Shown: positions 24,872 through 33,759 of the stretch, one piece after another
How positions within the stretch are numbered: the stretch's first letter is position 1
Layout of the letters: the number at the start of each line of letters is the position of its first letter
Source of the DNA: Chryseomicrobium excrementi
GTDB taxonomy: Bacteria > Bacillota > Bacilli > Bacillales_A > Planococcaceae
Reading direction: 5' to 3'
Assembly: GCF_002798305.1 (NCBI RefSeq)
Contig: NZ_PCGR01000002.1
Coordinates: 296,034 to 360,033 of the forward strand
Length of the DNA: 64,000 nt
Notes under the pieces: model-generated
Told to the model about the DNA's origin: nothing
Seen by the model: the letters and a program-made list of their open reading frames with translations, nothing else
Database searches by the model: none
Made by a program: the position numbers and the translations under genes

Positions 24872-26317
24872 ATGAGAATCTGTGTATTTGTTGAAGGAGC
24901 CTACCCTCGAACAACCGGAGGGGTCTCGAGTTGGCTACAGTATATGATGGAACAGCTGCCACACCATCAATTCATCGTCTTTTCGATTGCACCAAAACAG
25001 CGAGAAGAGTTAACCGTGAAGTATCCGCCTCCGCCGAACCTAGTAGAGCTAAAAGAGATCTATCTAGAAGGTTATTTAGACACGGAGCCTACCCATAACA
25101 AACGCTACAAATTAACACATGACGAAAAGCAGGCTATTTATCAACTGATTGCAGGAGAGCCGACAGATTGGACGGCGTTGTTTGATCTTTTCAGAAAAGA
25201 CCGAATCGATTCGATTCCAGATTTTCTTGTCAGTAAGGATTTTTACGATATTGTTTATGAACTATGCTCAGAACGTTTTCCTTATGTTCCGTTCACGGAT
25301 ATGTTTTGGTCTTTACGGTCTATGTTGCTCCCGTTGTTCGTGGCGTTAGATCAAGATATCCCAGAAGCCGATATCTACCATTCTGTATCTACTGGGTATG
25401 CAGGTGTCTTAGGAAGTGCTGCCAAGCACCGTTATCAAAAACCTTTGATTTTGACAGAACACGGCATCTATACACGGGAACGTGAGGAAGAAATCATCAA
25501 AGCGCGATGGATTCAAGGATATTTTAAAGATATTTGGATTCACTATTTTTACAATTTATCTTCTTGCACGTATACGTATGCCGATACCGTGACTTCTCTA
25601 TTTGAGAAGAACCGAAGAATACAAATGGATCTAGGGTGTCCTCCAGAAAAAACGAAGGTCATTGAAAATGGGGTGGACATTGCTAGATACGGTAGTGTCA
25701 CACGAAAACGAAAACCAGGATTCCATGTAGGTGCAGTGGTACGAATTGTTCCAATCAAGGACATTAAAACCATGTTACAAAGTTTTGCACGAGTACAACA
25801 GATGCTTCCAGAAAGTCATTTTTACTTGATTGGTCCTAATGATGAGGATAAGGAGTACTACGAAGAGTGTTTGCTGTTAGGGGAAGCGCTCTCCATTAAA
25901 AACCTTCACTACACGGGTAATGCTGATGTGCGCACCTATTTTGAGTTTATAGATGTGCTCGTTCTCTCAAGTATTAGCGAAGGGCAGCCATTAGTTATTT
26001 TAGAGGCCTTTGCTGCAGGAATTCCTGTTGTAGCAACAGATGTAGGAGCTTGCCGAGAGTTGATCGAGGGAGCTCACGACGAGTTTGGTCATGCTGGGGC
26101 TGTTGTGCCTTTAATGCATTATCAACAGATGGCACATCAAATCACACGAATCCTACAATCACCAGAGCTTCAAATCACATATGGATTGGCAGGGAAAGAA
26201 CGAGTGCGTGCACGTTATCGTATCGATCAAATGATTGAAAACTATGACAAACTGTATTTGTCACAGGAGGTGAAGACGGATGGCCGGAATAGGATTTCAG
26301 CTGAAGGAGCTCTATGA
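24872..26317 (+). CDS. pelF: PelF glycosyltransferase (GT4)
   Basis: A 481-residue cytoplasmic GT4 enzyme that polymerises the Pel backbone from UDP-GalNAc/GlcNAc in known systems. The PelF N-terminus is clear: ICVFVEGAYP, then TGGVSSW. The acceptor segment LTEHGIYTRERE, the donor part ENGVDIARY and the E-x7-E motif EGQPLVILE are all present. I choose ATG 24872, eight bases after GGAG; two earlier in-frame starts are too close to that site. It overlaps the PelG gene by 46 bases. Confidence 0.92.
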   Translation: MRICVFVEGAYPRTTGGVSSWLQYMMEQLPHHQFIVFSIAPKQREELTVKYPPPPNLVELKEIYLEGYLDTEPTHNKRYKLTHDEKQAIYQLIAGEPTDWTALFDLFRKDRIDSIPDFLVSKDFYDIVYELCSERFPYVPFTDMFWSLRSMLLPLFVALDQDIPEADIYHSVSTGYAGVLGSAAKHRYQKPLILTEHGIYTREREEEIIKARWIQGYFKDIWIHYFYNLSSCTYTYADTVTSLFEKNRRIQMDLGCPPEKTKVIENGVDIARYGSVTRKRKPGFHVGAVVRIVPIKDIKTMLQSFARVQQMLPESHFYLIGPNDEDKEYYEECLLLGEALSIKNLHYTGNADVRTYFEFIDVLVLSSISEGQPLVILEAFAAGIPVVATDVGACRELIEGAHDEFGHAGAVVPLMHYQQMAHQITRILQSPELQITYGLAGKERVRARYRIDQMIENYDKLYLSQEVKTDGRNRISAEGAL

Positions 26318-27707
26318 CCAATCGAACTTTTTAGGTCAGATTCGCGCCATGAGCTTTTCGGCAATTGTCGCAACGGGACCTATGTTTTTGACGATTCTCC
26401 TAATCACTGTTGTTCGTGAATGGCTTTTAGTTTTAGGCACCCCACAAGGTGAAGTCTTGTTATTTATGTCCACAACTCAATATGCTTTCATTTTTTCTCA
26501 GCTCTTAACTGGTGGTTTTTTATTTATCATTTCTAGATATGTAGCCGATCAGACGTTTTTAGAGCAAGAGACAAAGGTGCTTTCTTCTTTATATGGCCTA
26601 TTAGCTGTTACCTTTGCTATTGGCTTTGTAGTAACACTGCTATTTTACTGGAACTCGCCTCTGCCTTTTGCGTTTAAGTTCGTGTCTTACTTGTTCTTTG
26701 TTGAACTGATTGGGATTTGGATTTTATCCATGTATGTATCCGCTCTGAAAGATTACAAGAGAATCATCATCAGTTACGCAGCAGGAATCGTAGCGAGCTT
26801 TGTACTAAGTTGGATTTTCATACAACTGTTTTCCTGGAATACGGCTTTTGCGATGCTCGTGTCTTTGGCGGTTGGTTTCGGTATTGTCTATCTGATGCTG
26901 TTCCGTTATGTAAAACATTATTTTATGGTAGATGATAAAAATTACTTTGATTTTCTGCGTTACTTGGAAAAATATCCGTTACTCTTTGGTATCGGCTTCT
27001 TTTATTACCTAGGGCTTTATGGACATAGCTTTATTTTGTGGATGAGTGACTACCAATTAGTTATCGCCGATACGTTCGCGATTGCACCATTTTATGATGT
27101 TCCCATTTTCTACGCCTACTTAAGCATTTTGCCGGCGCTTGTGCTATTTATGGTCACCATAGAAACAAAGTTTTATGTCACTTATAAAAAGTACTACAGC
27201 CGAATTTTGAATGGATCTTCGCTCTCTGAAATTGAAAATGCAAAGCGTGAAATGTTCCGTGTATTGCGTCTAGAGTTATTGTTCTTAGCGCAAATTCAGT
27301 TACTGGTAGTCTTAGTCGCGATTTTCTTGGGCTTAACCCTGCTGCCATCTATTGGACTCACTCAAGGCCAACTGGACATTTTTGTCTATGCAGTGATAGG
27401 AAGTTGGTTTATCGGGCTGCTGATTAACTTGTTTATGCTCATGCTGTATTTCGATGAACGTCAAAGTGCCTTCATAGCAATGCTGACATTTAGTGGGGTA
27501 ACTATTGCAATGACCGTCATTTCTATCTATACATGGGTACCACTTGGTACTAACTTGTTCATTGGAGGAGCAGTTGCTCTATTAGCGGCATTAGTAATTA
27601 TGACCAAGAATTTAAACAATATTGATTATGCAACATTTTGTACACAGCCGATTATTCAAAAAGATCAACCAACATTTATTGAACGCTATTTAGTAAAGCA
27701 ACGGTAA
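26280..27707 (+). CDS. pelG: PelG membrane protein (MATE/MOP-like)
   Basis: A 475-residue, about 12-TM protein of the Pel exporter family. The PelG start is typical: MAGIGFQLKEL followed by IVATGPMFLTI. In known systems PelG with PelD and PelE forms the membrane complex that moves the polymer synthesised by PelF across the membrane. AGGAGG lies nine bases before ATG 26280, inside the end of pelF, which indicates translational coupling. No truncation. Confidence 0.93.
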   Translation: MAGIGFQLKELYDQSNFLGQIRAMSFSAIVATGPMFLTILLITVVREWLLVLGTPQGEVLLFMSTTQYAFIFSQLLTGGFLFIISRYVADQTFLEQETKVLSSLYGLLAVTFAIGFVVTLLFYWNSPLPFAFKFVSYLFFVELIGIWILSMYVSALKDYKRIIISYAAGIVASFVLSWIFIQLFSWNTAFAMLVSLAVGFGIVYLMLFRYVKHYFMVDDKNYFDFLRYLEKYPLLFGIGFFYYLGLYGHSFILWMSDYQLVIADTFAIAPFYDVPIFYAYLSILPALVLFMVTIETKFYVTYKKYYSRILNGSSLSEIENAKREMFRVLRLELLFLAQIQLLVVLVAIFLGLTLLPSIGLTQGQLDIFVYAVIGSWFIGLLINLFMLMLYFDERQSAFIAMLTFSGVTIAMTVISIYTWVPLGTNLFIGGAVALLAALVIMTKNLNNIDYATFCTQPIIQKDQPTFIERYLVKQR

Positions 27708-27722
27708 CAGGAGGTGAGGGAG

Positions 27723-29447
27723 ATGAAGATTTTGCAAGCTGTGGGTGTTGTGCTGGCATTAATCGGGGTATTCGTTGGCCTTACTTGGTTGCAAAATGAG
27801 TTGACGCCTTCTTTACAGCAAGATAACGGCGTCGCCGAAGAAGCTCCCTCCACTTCTGAACAATACGCTGAGCCGACATCAACACGACTAATAGAAGATA
27901 AAACGATTTATGACAAATTTCAATTTGATCGCCTCGAACATGTGTACATTACTATCTTCAATCAAGATGAAGTGGTGGAAAACGATATCACATTTCGCGA
28001 ACTCGATGAGTCCTACAAGCAATTTACGCACCTTGAAGGAGGCCCGGATCTTCAGATTTTATTTCAAGTAGGGGATGAAGAGGGGCCATCAGGATCAGCA
28101 TTTACAAAAGGGATTGATAAGACGAATGCAACCATTGAACTCAGAGGGCGATCTAGTCGGTTGTCTCCTCAAAAATCTTACAAAATTCGTTTAAAAGATT
28201 CTGCGGGTCTTTGGTATGGGCAAAGTGTCTTAAACTTGAACAAACATCATGGAGATCGGACTCGTGTTCGTAACAAATTGGCTTTTGATTATTTTACAAA
28301 ACTACCTGATATTATTAGTTTACGAACAACGTTTGTTGAGTTGCATGTAAAAGATCAAACACAAGATTCTCAAAATGAAGAATTTGAGAGTTATGGACTG
28401 TACACTCATGTAGAGCAATTAAATGAAGAAGCTCTGGCGGCTCGGAAATTAAATTCAGGAGGCCAGTTGTATAAAATAGAAAACTTTGAATTTCTAAGAT
28501 ATCCTGAAGCGCTTAAACTTGCAGATGATCCTACTTATGATAAGGAGGCATTTGAGCGCATACTTGGCATCAGCGGTAGTGAAGATCATACACCGCTATT
28601 AGAAATGTTAGATGCTGTAAATGATCCTAATGCCAATTTTGATCAGGTGTTTGAAACGTATTTTGACAGAGACAATTATCTAACCTTCTTAGCTATCAAT
28701 TTTCTTTTTGGGAACTATGATACAATGGCTTCAAATTATTATCTCTATCATCCTCTGAATCAATCGAAATGGTATTTAATTCCATGGGACTTTGATGGGG
28801 CACTCGGTCGAGACCTTGAAAGGGTAAATGACAGACCTATGTGGCAAGGAGGAGTAGCACGTTACTGGGGAACCTCCCTTCACAGACGTTTTTTAAGGAA
28901 TACAAAAAATATTGAAGATTTAAAAACCAAAATTGAAGAACTAGAAACAATCATTACAACTGAACAAACTACAGAGTTTTTAGATGCATACTATCCAGTA
29001 GTTAACAAATATATCAATCAGCGACCAGATATACGTTACTTAGATATCGAGGTCAGTCAGTTTGAGACGTACTATTCAGATTTGTATGCTGCGATTGATG
29101 TTTCTAAAGACCGAACTCTCGCATCTTTAGACTATCCAATGCCTATTTTTTTGCATCACGAGAGTCAAGGTGAAGAAGAAGTATTTACTTGGGATGCATC
29201 GTTTGATCTTCAAAATGAACAATTGAGTTATCGTGTCCAACTAAGTAAGACTCCTACTATGGAAAATCTGTTGCACAATGAAGAAAATACCAATTTTGAA
29301 TTAAGGCTTCCTAAGTTAGAGAGAGGACGTTATTATTTCCGGGTTTTAATTGAAGATACTAGTGGTCATCAGCAAATTCCATTTGATTTTTATGTGGATC
29401 AATCAAGAATTCGTTATTGGGGTGTCAAAGAAGTTATTGTACGGTAA
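27723..29447 (+). CDS. CotH-family extracytoplasmic protein kinase
   Basis: A 574-residue protein with an N-terminal TM helix (3-23) and a CotH kinase domain outside the membrane. Motifs: HHGDRTRVRNKLAFDYF, a GLYTHVEQL strand, NYDTMASNYYLY and the metal site Trp355-Asp-Phe-Asp358. CotH enzymes phosphorylate spore coat proteins in B. subtilis; here no coat genes are near, so the target is probably another surface component. After residue 470 a fibronectin-like strand domain follows. The ATG at 27723 has AGGAGG eight bases upstream. CotH, VTC and DUF4956 genes often occur together, as here. Confidence 0.88.
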   Translation: MKILQAVGVVLALIGVFVGLTWLQNELTPSLQQDNGVAEEAPSTSEQYAEPTSTRLIEDKTIYDKFQFDRLEHVYITIFNQDEVVENDITFRELDESYKQFTHLEGGPDLQILFQVGDEEGPSGSAFTKGIDKTNATIELRGRSSRLSPQKSYKIRLKDSAGLWYGQSVLNLNKHHGDRTRVRNKLAFDYFTKLPDIISLRTTFVELHVKDQTQDSQNEEFESYGLYTHVEQLNEEALAARKLNSGGQLYKIENFEFLRYPEALKLADDPTYDKEAFERILGISGSEDHTPLLEMLDAVNDPNANFDQVFETYFDRDNYLTFLAINFLFGNYDTMASNYYLYHPLNQSKWYLIPWDFDGALGRDLERVNDRPMWQGGVARYWGTSLHRRFLRNTKNIEDLKTKIEELETIITTEQTTEFLDAYYPVVNKYINQRPDIRYLDIEVSQFETYYSDLYAAIDVSKDRTLASLDYPMPIFLHHESQGEEEVFTWDASFDLQNEQLSYRVQLSKTPTMENLLHNEENTNFELRLPKLERGRYYFRVLIEDTSGHQQIPFDFYVDQSRIRYWGVKEVIVR

Positions 29448-29459
29448 GGGGGAATTTCT

Positions 29460-30158
29460 CTGAAAACTTTTCGGCATGAGAATAAGTACTACATCCATTC
29501 GCGGGACTATCATGTGTTGCGCCAGAAACTAAAGCAAGTCTTACCGAATGATGAAAATAGCATTAATGAAGAAGGGTACTTAATCAGAAGCTTGTACTTT
29601 GACAATCTCTTTGACGCGGACTTGTTTCAAAAACACTATGGAATCTTTAGGCGAAAAAAATTCCGCATCCGGATTTATAATCATTCGGATGCGGTCATTA
29701 AATTAGAACGGAAAAGTCGGCAAGGTGAGTATATTTTGAAGACTTCCATTCCGATTACGCGAAATGAGTATGAACGAATCATGCAACAAGACTATGATTT
29801 TTTAAAAGAACGAGAGGATGAGCTTGCACAGGAGTTTTATGTGTTTCTACAAGGCGAATTCATGAGGCCCCGTGTTATTGTCGATTATGTTCGTGAAGCC
29901 TATAAATCCGATATTAGTAATGTCCGAATTACATTTGATAAAGAATTAAGCTTTGTGACAAATACGATGGACATTTTTGATGCAAGTGCTATAACTGAGG
30001 AAGTCATCTCTTATCCAAAAATGATTTTAGAAGTAAAATACGATCACTTTTTACCGGATCACATTCGCCAAATGATTCAGTTAGATGCTCATCAAAGGTC
30101 GGCTATCTCGAAGTACGTACTCTGTCGGATGGCCTCCATTCAGTATCACGGATTTTAG
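29460..30158 (+). CDS. VTC-domain protein, apparent CTG start
   Basis: A 232-residue protein of the VTC family (the polyphosphate polymerase fold). The conserved strands are present: FRHENKYYI at the start, EGYLIRSLYFDN, FRIRIYNH, VIKLERKS, PRVIVDYVREAY and ILEVKYD. The basic residues and glutamates of the tunnel appear kept. The conserved first strand lies before the first ATG/GTG (29514), and only CTG at 29460 (with AAGGGGGA six bases ahead) gives the full domain. The gene lies between CotH and DUF4956 genes. Whether it makes polyphosphate or another phosphate product is unknown. Confidence 0.82.
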   Translation: MKTFRHENKYYIHSRDYHVLRQKLKQVLPNDENSINEEGYLIRSLYFDNLFDADLFQKHYGIFRRKKFRIRIYNHSDAVIKLERKSRQGEYILKTSIPITRNEYERIMQQDYDFLKEREDELAQEFYVFLQGEFMRPRVIVDYVREAYKSDISNVRITFDKELSFVTNTMDIFDASAITEEVISYPKMILEVKYDHFLPDHIRQMIQLDAHQRSAISKYVLCRMASIQYHGF

Positions 30159-30170
30159 GGGGAAGATGTC

Positions 30171-30869
30171 ATGGCGGCTACTACTGGAACAGATCAACAA
30201 ACCAACTTTACAGATATTCTGAGAAATAGTTTTATTGAAGATTTTGCTATGGACTCATTATCGATTATTGATATTCTACTAAGTTTGACGATGGCTTTTG
30301 GAGTCGGCTTGTTTATTTATTTTGTTTACCGCATTACGTATAGGGGTGTTCTCTACAGTCCAACATTTAATGGAACCCTCCTAATGATGACCATGATCAC
30401 CTGTTTGATCATCATGACCATCAGTACCAATATTGTTCTCTCACTTGGGATGGTTGGAGCCCTGAGTATTGTCCGTTTCCGGACAGCTATCAAAGATCCG
30501 CTTGATATTGTTTTTATGTTTTGGGCGATTGCCTCAGGAATTTCAAGTGGGGCAGGATTATACTTACTTACGATTATTGGAGCAGTTGTCATTGGAGCCA
30601 TCATTTTTGTTATATCTCGTAAAAAACATACGGATACGATGTATTTATTGGTGATTCACTACACCGAAGAAGCAAATGATGAAGTGAAGCGAGCGTTGCA
30701 GAAACTCAATTATGAGTTGAAATCAAAAATTGTTCGTAAAGGAGCGGTCGAGCTGACAGCTGAAATCCGGCTGAAGATTGACAACACCAGCTTTTTGAAC
30801 GAACTGGTGGAGACAGAAGGCGTTCGTGACGCTTCCTTAGTAAAATACAATGGCGATTATGCTGTATAA
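30171..30869 (+). CDS. DUF4956 membrane protein
   Basis: A 232-residue protein with four TM helices (about 35-55, 67-90, 95-110, 118-145) and a C-terminal cytoplasmic alpha/beta domain. The family core LGMVGALSIVRFRTAIKDP is clear. DUF4956 genes are commonly linked to VTC and CotH genes, with no known reaction; transport or membrane anchoring of the VTC product is a guess. It starts 13 bases after the VTC stop with GGGGGAAGATG before it, and ends the locus on this strand. Confidence 0.88.
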   Translation: MAATTGTDQQTNFTDILRNSFIEDFAMDSLSIIDILLSLTMAFGVGLFIYFVYRITYRGVLYSPTFNGTLLMMTMITCLIIMTISTNIVLSLGMVGALSIVRFRTAIKDPLDIVFMFWAIASGISSGAGLYLLTIIGAVVIGAIIFVISRKKHTDTMYLLVIHYTEEANDEVKRALQKLNYELKSKIVRKGAVELTAEIRLKIDNTSFLNELVETEGVRDASLVKYNGDYAV

Positions 30870-30894
30870 AAAGATATCAGGAACAGAATCTAGC

Positions 30895-30935
30895 AAAGGC
30901 AGTTTCTCAAAAGGGAAACTGCCTTTAGTATTTTG
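30895..30935 (+). terminator. Terminator at the end of the Pel/CotH locus
   Basis: AAAGGCAGTTTC pairs with GAAACTGCCTTT; one of three related AGTTTCTC-type hairpins in the window (30895, 53311, 61396). Confidence 0.75.
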
Positions 30936-30969
30936 TATAGTGTGCAGGAGAAATGTTCCGATTCATGTA

Positions 30970-31088
30970 ATCAAGTTGCGCCTCCTAGAAATCCCCGCAA
31001 AATACCGACGCGTCTCATGAAGCCAAGAGCGCTTCACAAGCCACGTCGGTATTTTACAAGATTTCTGGAAAGTCGGCTCCACATCTAG
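30970..31088 (-). repeat. Family C structured repeat, copy 4 (reverse orientation)
   Basis: AAAATACCGACG pairs with CGTCGGTATTTT, and TGAAGC with GCTTCA at the tip; AGAAATC pairs with GATTTCT outside. The ends match the family edges (tagatgtgga and gcaacttgat on the minus strand). Here the outermost stem no longer pairs, so this copy may be a chimera. Confidence 0.75.
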
Positions 31089-31197
31089 AGTAATCGAGTT
31101 GCATAAGCTAGAAGTCTTCTTGCTGAGAGTGCTCGGAAAAGAAACGCTTATCTGTGGGAGCGGCCATCAGAATCCTTTTTTTTGTGTAGCTAGTTTC

Positions 31198-31304
31198 ACC
31201 TGAGAAACCATTTTCCTGGGGGAGAACCTCAAAGCCTCCTCGTCGCAGGCTCCTGTGGGGTCTCCGAGAACCTCATGATACCCTAGGAAAAAGGCCTCTC
31301 AGGT
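31198..31304 (-). repeat. Family A palindromic repeat, copy 1
   Basis: About 107 bases with terminal ACCTGAGA / TCTCAGGT and inner GAGAACCTC direct repeats. Similar copies are at 40098-40201 and 53521-53690. Confidence 0.8.
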
Positions 31305-31351
31305 TCAAAAACAAGTATCTATCAGAATTTAATTTTCAAGAAGCGAAAAAG

Positions 31352-31482
31352 CGTGCCGTAGATCTTGGGGCTGTTTCCTGAAGGATCAGGTCGATGCCGG
31401 ATATCACCCGTGTCGCTTCACCCGTGAAGCGATTGGGAAGATTCGGCACGGCCCTTTTGGAAACAGCCCCAAGTCAGGCACG
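31352..31482. repeat. Large nested inverted repeat (element D)
   Basis: Four nested stems: CGTGCC/GGCACG, a perfect 15-bp CTTGGGGCTGTTTCC/GGAAACAGCCCCAAG, TGCCGGAT/ATTCGGCA with one mismatch, and a tip GCTTCAC-CC-GTGAAGC. Single copy in this window. Confidence 0.8.
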
Positions 31483-31515
31483 ATTTTAGCAATAAAGTAG
31501 CGTTTTCCACATATA

Positions 31516-32307
31516 CTACTTTCTATAAGTAGGAAACCCGAGATTGCGACTCAGCTTTTCCGCGTTATCTGTACGGACTTCCGCCAATAACCGTAAGGTC
31601 TTTTGATGATGAGCTTTTAAAAGTGAATAAAACCAGTTTTGAGCCCATTTGCTCTCTGCAAGTGTCTGGTCATCAAAATTCTCCCACAGAATGGCATCGA
31701 TATATGGCTTGCCTCGTGCTTCATAAGATTCAAAGCCTCTATTTTGGACGATCCCTAGTCCAAGTGCACTTACTTGTTTCAACACAGATTCGTAGGCTTG
31801 TAAATAGCTCTCATGTTCAGGGGTATCGGAGAAATAGTGATAGAGATCGTCGGCTGTATCAAAGAACACACCGTCAATTCCTTTTGATTGTTGCTCTTCT
31901 TGTATTTTCGTGAGAAGGATTTGTTGATAATGGACTTCCCGGACATCCATTATATAAGTATCCCATTCTTCCACGTAGATTCTTTGTTCGTTTTGTAAGG
32001 CATAATCACTTTCTTGAACTTGAGTTGTGATGGCAGTGTTCCAACTTTCAAGCTGCATCAGACTGGTATAGCCGTAGACTAGAGTGCCACTCGCTTGAAT
32101 TTCTTGTATCTGCTCTTTGGAAAATGCATGAACCGCCAAGATGGCCAAATCTACAGATTTCAACTCATTCATAACAGAATCGGTAGGATGGTCGTAATAA
32201 AACATAAAGCTGCGTACCGGTGTCAAAGGGCTCCTTAGCGAAGGGAGCAACCAAGACATCAACCAACCAGTCAAGATGAGAAGAAGGATGGGGAGCGTGC
32301 GTTTCAT
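31516..32307 (-). CDS. GH114-like endo-alpha-1,4-polygalactosaminidase (PelA hydrolase-type domain)
   Basis: A 263-residue protein with a signal/anchor helix (4-20) and a TIM-barrel of the GH114 family, the hydrolase half of PelA that cuts Pel. The two expected acids are Asp150 in GVFFDTADD and Glu209 in LWENFDD; FMFYYDHP and LVYGYTSL are typical strands. It lies on the opposite strand 646 bases beyond the Pel/CotH locus, so PelA functions appear split between this gene and the DUF2194-type gene at 23349. It probably trims or releases Pel polymer. It is separately transcribed. Confidence 0.85.
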   Translation of the reverse strand: MKRTLPILLLILTGWLMSWLLPSLRSPLTPVRSFMFYYDHPTDSVMNELKSVDLAILAVHAFSKEQIQEIQASGTLVYGYTSLMQLESWNTAITTQVQESDYALQNEQRIYVEEWDTYIMDVREVHYQQILLTKIQEEQQSKGIDGVFFDTADDLYHYFSDTPEHESYLQAYESVLKQVSALGLGIVQNRGFESYEARGKPYIDAILWENFDDQTLAESKWAQNWFYSLLKAHHQKTLRLLAEVRTDNAEKLSRNLGFPTYRK

Positions 32308-32413
32308 GCGTTCACCTCACAAATTCAGTCTTTTGGATGAGAGTATATGGAAAGCAATTCACTTCTCAATCTAGTATTATAATAGAGACACTAGAAAGAA
32401 GGAAGTGATCCTC

Positions 32414-32905
32414 ATGGACGCTGTATCACAATTTAAACAAGCGATGGGCAACTATCCGACAGGAGTCACAGTTGTTACAGCACAGGATGCAGATGGCAAT
32501 CCAATCGGTATGACCGTGAATTCGTTTGCTTCAGTATCCATCGATCCATTATTGATTTTATGGTCTATCGATAAAAAAGCATTTCATTTTGACGCTTTTA
32601 CAAAAGCCACGACATTCAATGTTAATATTCTAGCTGCAGATCAAGGTGAGTTGTGCATGTTGTTTGCAAGTCGTGTGGATGATCGCTTCTCGAAATGCGA
32701 GTGGCAACCAGGCAACAATGGAGTGGCTGTGCTGAACGATGTGGCTTCGCAGCTTGAGTGCAAGCTTCACAACGCGGTTGATGCCGGCGATCATGTGATA
32801 TTGATTGGAGAGGTAACAGAAATTCGCAATGAAGAGAAAGAACCGTTATTGTACCATAAGCGCTTGTTTGGAAAGATTCCTGAAGCGTTTTATCAACAAG
32901 GATAA
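32414..32905 (+). CDS. Flavin reductase-like protein
   Basis: A 163-residue FMN-binding split-barrel protein of the flavin reductase (DIM6/NTAB) family: FKQAMGNYPTGVTVVTA, GMTVNSFASVSIDPLL and the end GDHVILIGEV are classic. It reduces flavin with NAD(P)H and may serve a monooxygenase, though none is adjacent. ATG 32414 lies ten bases after AAGGA; the in-frame GTG at 32405 touches that site. Single gene with its own terminator. Confidence 0.9.
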   Translation: MDAVSQFKQAMGNYPTGVTVVTAQDADGNPIGMTVNSFASVSIDPLLILWSIDKKAFHFDAFTKATTFNVNILAADQGELCMLFASRVDDRFSKCEWQPGNNGVAVLNDVASQLECKLHNAVDAGDHVILIGEVTEIRNEEKEPLLYHKRLFGKIPEAFYQQG

Positions 32906-32910
32906 GTACC

Positions 32911-32942
32911 GCCTGTCACGTTTGACGTGGCAGGTTTTTTTA
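32911..32942. terminator. Terminator after the flavin reductase gene
   Basis: CCTGTCACGT ttg ACGTGGCAGG followed by a T run; convergent to the TVP38 gene. Confidence 0.85.
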
Positions 32943-33593
32943 TGCTTTAAGCTTGTTTTTCTTCCAGCGGCGCTTCCTCCATAAAACCACAAAATAGATC
33001 AACACTGCCGCAATGGCGATTCCAAATAGAGAGAACTGTTCTGTAGTTGCTTCTAAAACTCCTTCTGAAACTAAGGCTAATAAGAAGAAAAAGATCATAT
33101 TGCCGAGGGTTGTAGCGAGAATAAAGGGAAGAAAGCGAATGTGACTGATTCCTGCTGCTAAATTTACCAAGCTAGTTGGGATGAAAGGGATGATTCGTGC
33201 TTGGAATACATACAAAAAACTGTTGGCTTCAATAGATTCCATGATGTGCTTTGGGATTTTTCGAGCAATCAGATCGTCTATAGCATAGCGGACAGCATAA
33301 AATACTATGGCTGAAGAAAGGATACTGGCTATCCAGCTCCACAGAAAGCCTAATGGAAGTCCGTAAATAAGTACGTTCATCGAGATGACGAGTAGAAGAG
33401 GGAAGATGGTAAAGGAATGTTGGATCAACATAATTAGAAAAGTGAGAAATAAAGTCATGATCCAGTTGCGTTCTAGATAGGCTTGTGCGCTGTCTAAGTC
33501 GCCAGCATATAAATGGCGGAATAAATCAAAATGCATGTAAAGAAGGACAGCGAAGAGCAGTCCAATCGATATAACTACCATCCATTTTTTCAT
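32940..33593 (-). CDS. TVP38/TMEM64-family (DedA-like) membrane protein
   Basis: A 217-residue integral membrane protein with about six hydrophobic segments. The family core is visible: YGLPLGFLWSWIASILSSA and then FQARIIPFIPTSLVNLAAG, the re-entrant loop region of the DedA/VTT domain. Members act in lipid scrambling or membrane homeostasis; its own substrate is unknown. Divergent from the secreted protein at 33760. Confidence 0.87.
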   Translation of the reverse strand: MKKWMVVISIGLLFAVLLYMHFDLFRHLYAGDLDSAQAYLERNWIMTLFLTFLIMLIQHSFTIFPLLLVISMNVLIYGLPLGFLWSWIASILSSAIVFYAVRYAIDDLIARKIPKHIMESIEANSFLYVFQARIIPFIPTSLVNLAAGISHIRFLPFILATTLGNMIFFFLLALVSEGVLEATTEQFSLFGIAIAAVLIYFVVLWRKRRWKKNKLKA

Positions 33594-33759
33594 AGGATTC
33601 TCACCTCTCTAGTCCCTTTATCATAGCATTATCTCCGGCAATTGAACATTTTAGAACATGACCCACTATTGATGACTGAAGGGACTAAAAAATCCCAAAA
33701 AAGGATATCGAAGAAATGCGTCCTGTCGTATACTGAAGAAAACTAAAGGGGATAGCCCA

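Larger units (their letters stand above)
30936..31515. other. Gene-free repeat-rich spacer between the Pel locus and the GH114 gene
   Basis: No coding region is supported. It contains a copy of the covarying family C hairpin (30970-31088), a family A palindrome (31198-31304) and a large nested inverted repeat (31352-31482). On the minus strand all lie downstream of the GH114 gene. Confidence 0.7.

Noticed and set aside
31100-31515. CRISPR-like array or tRNA in the repeat-rich spacer
   Set aside because: The repeats are palindromes of different families without regular spacers, and no cloverleaf was found.
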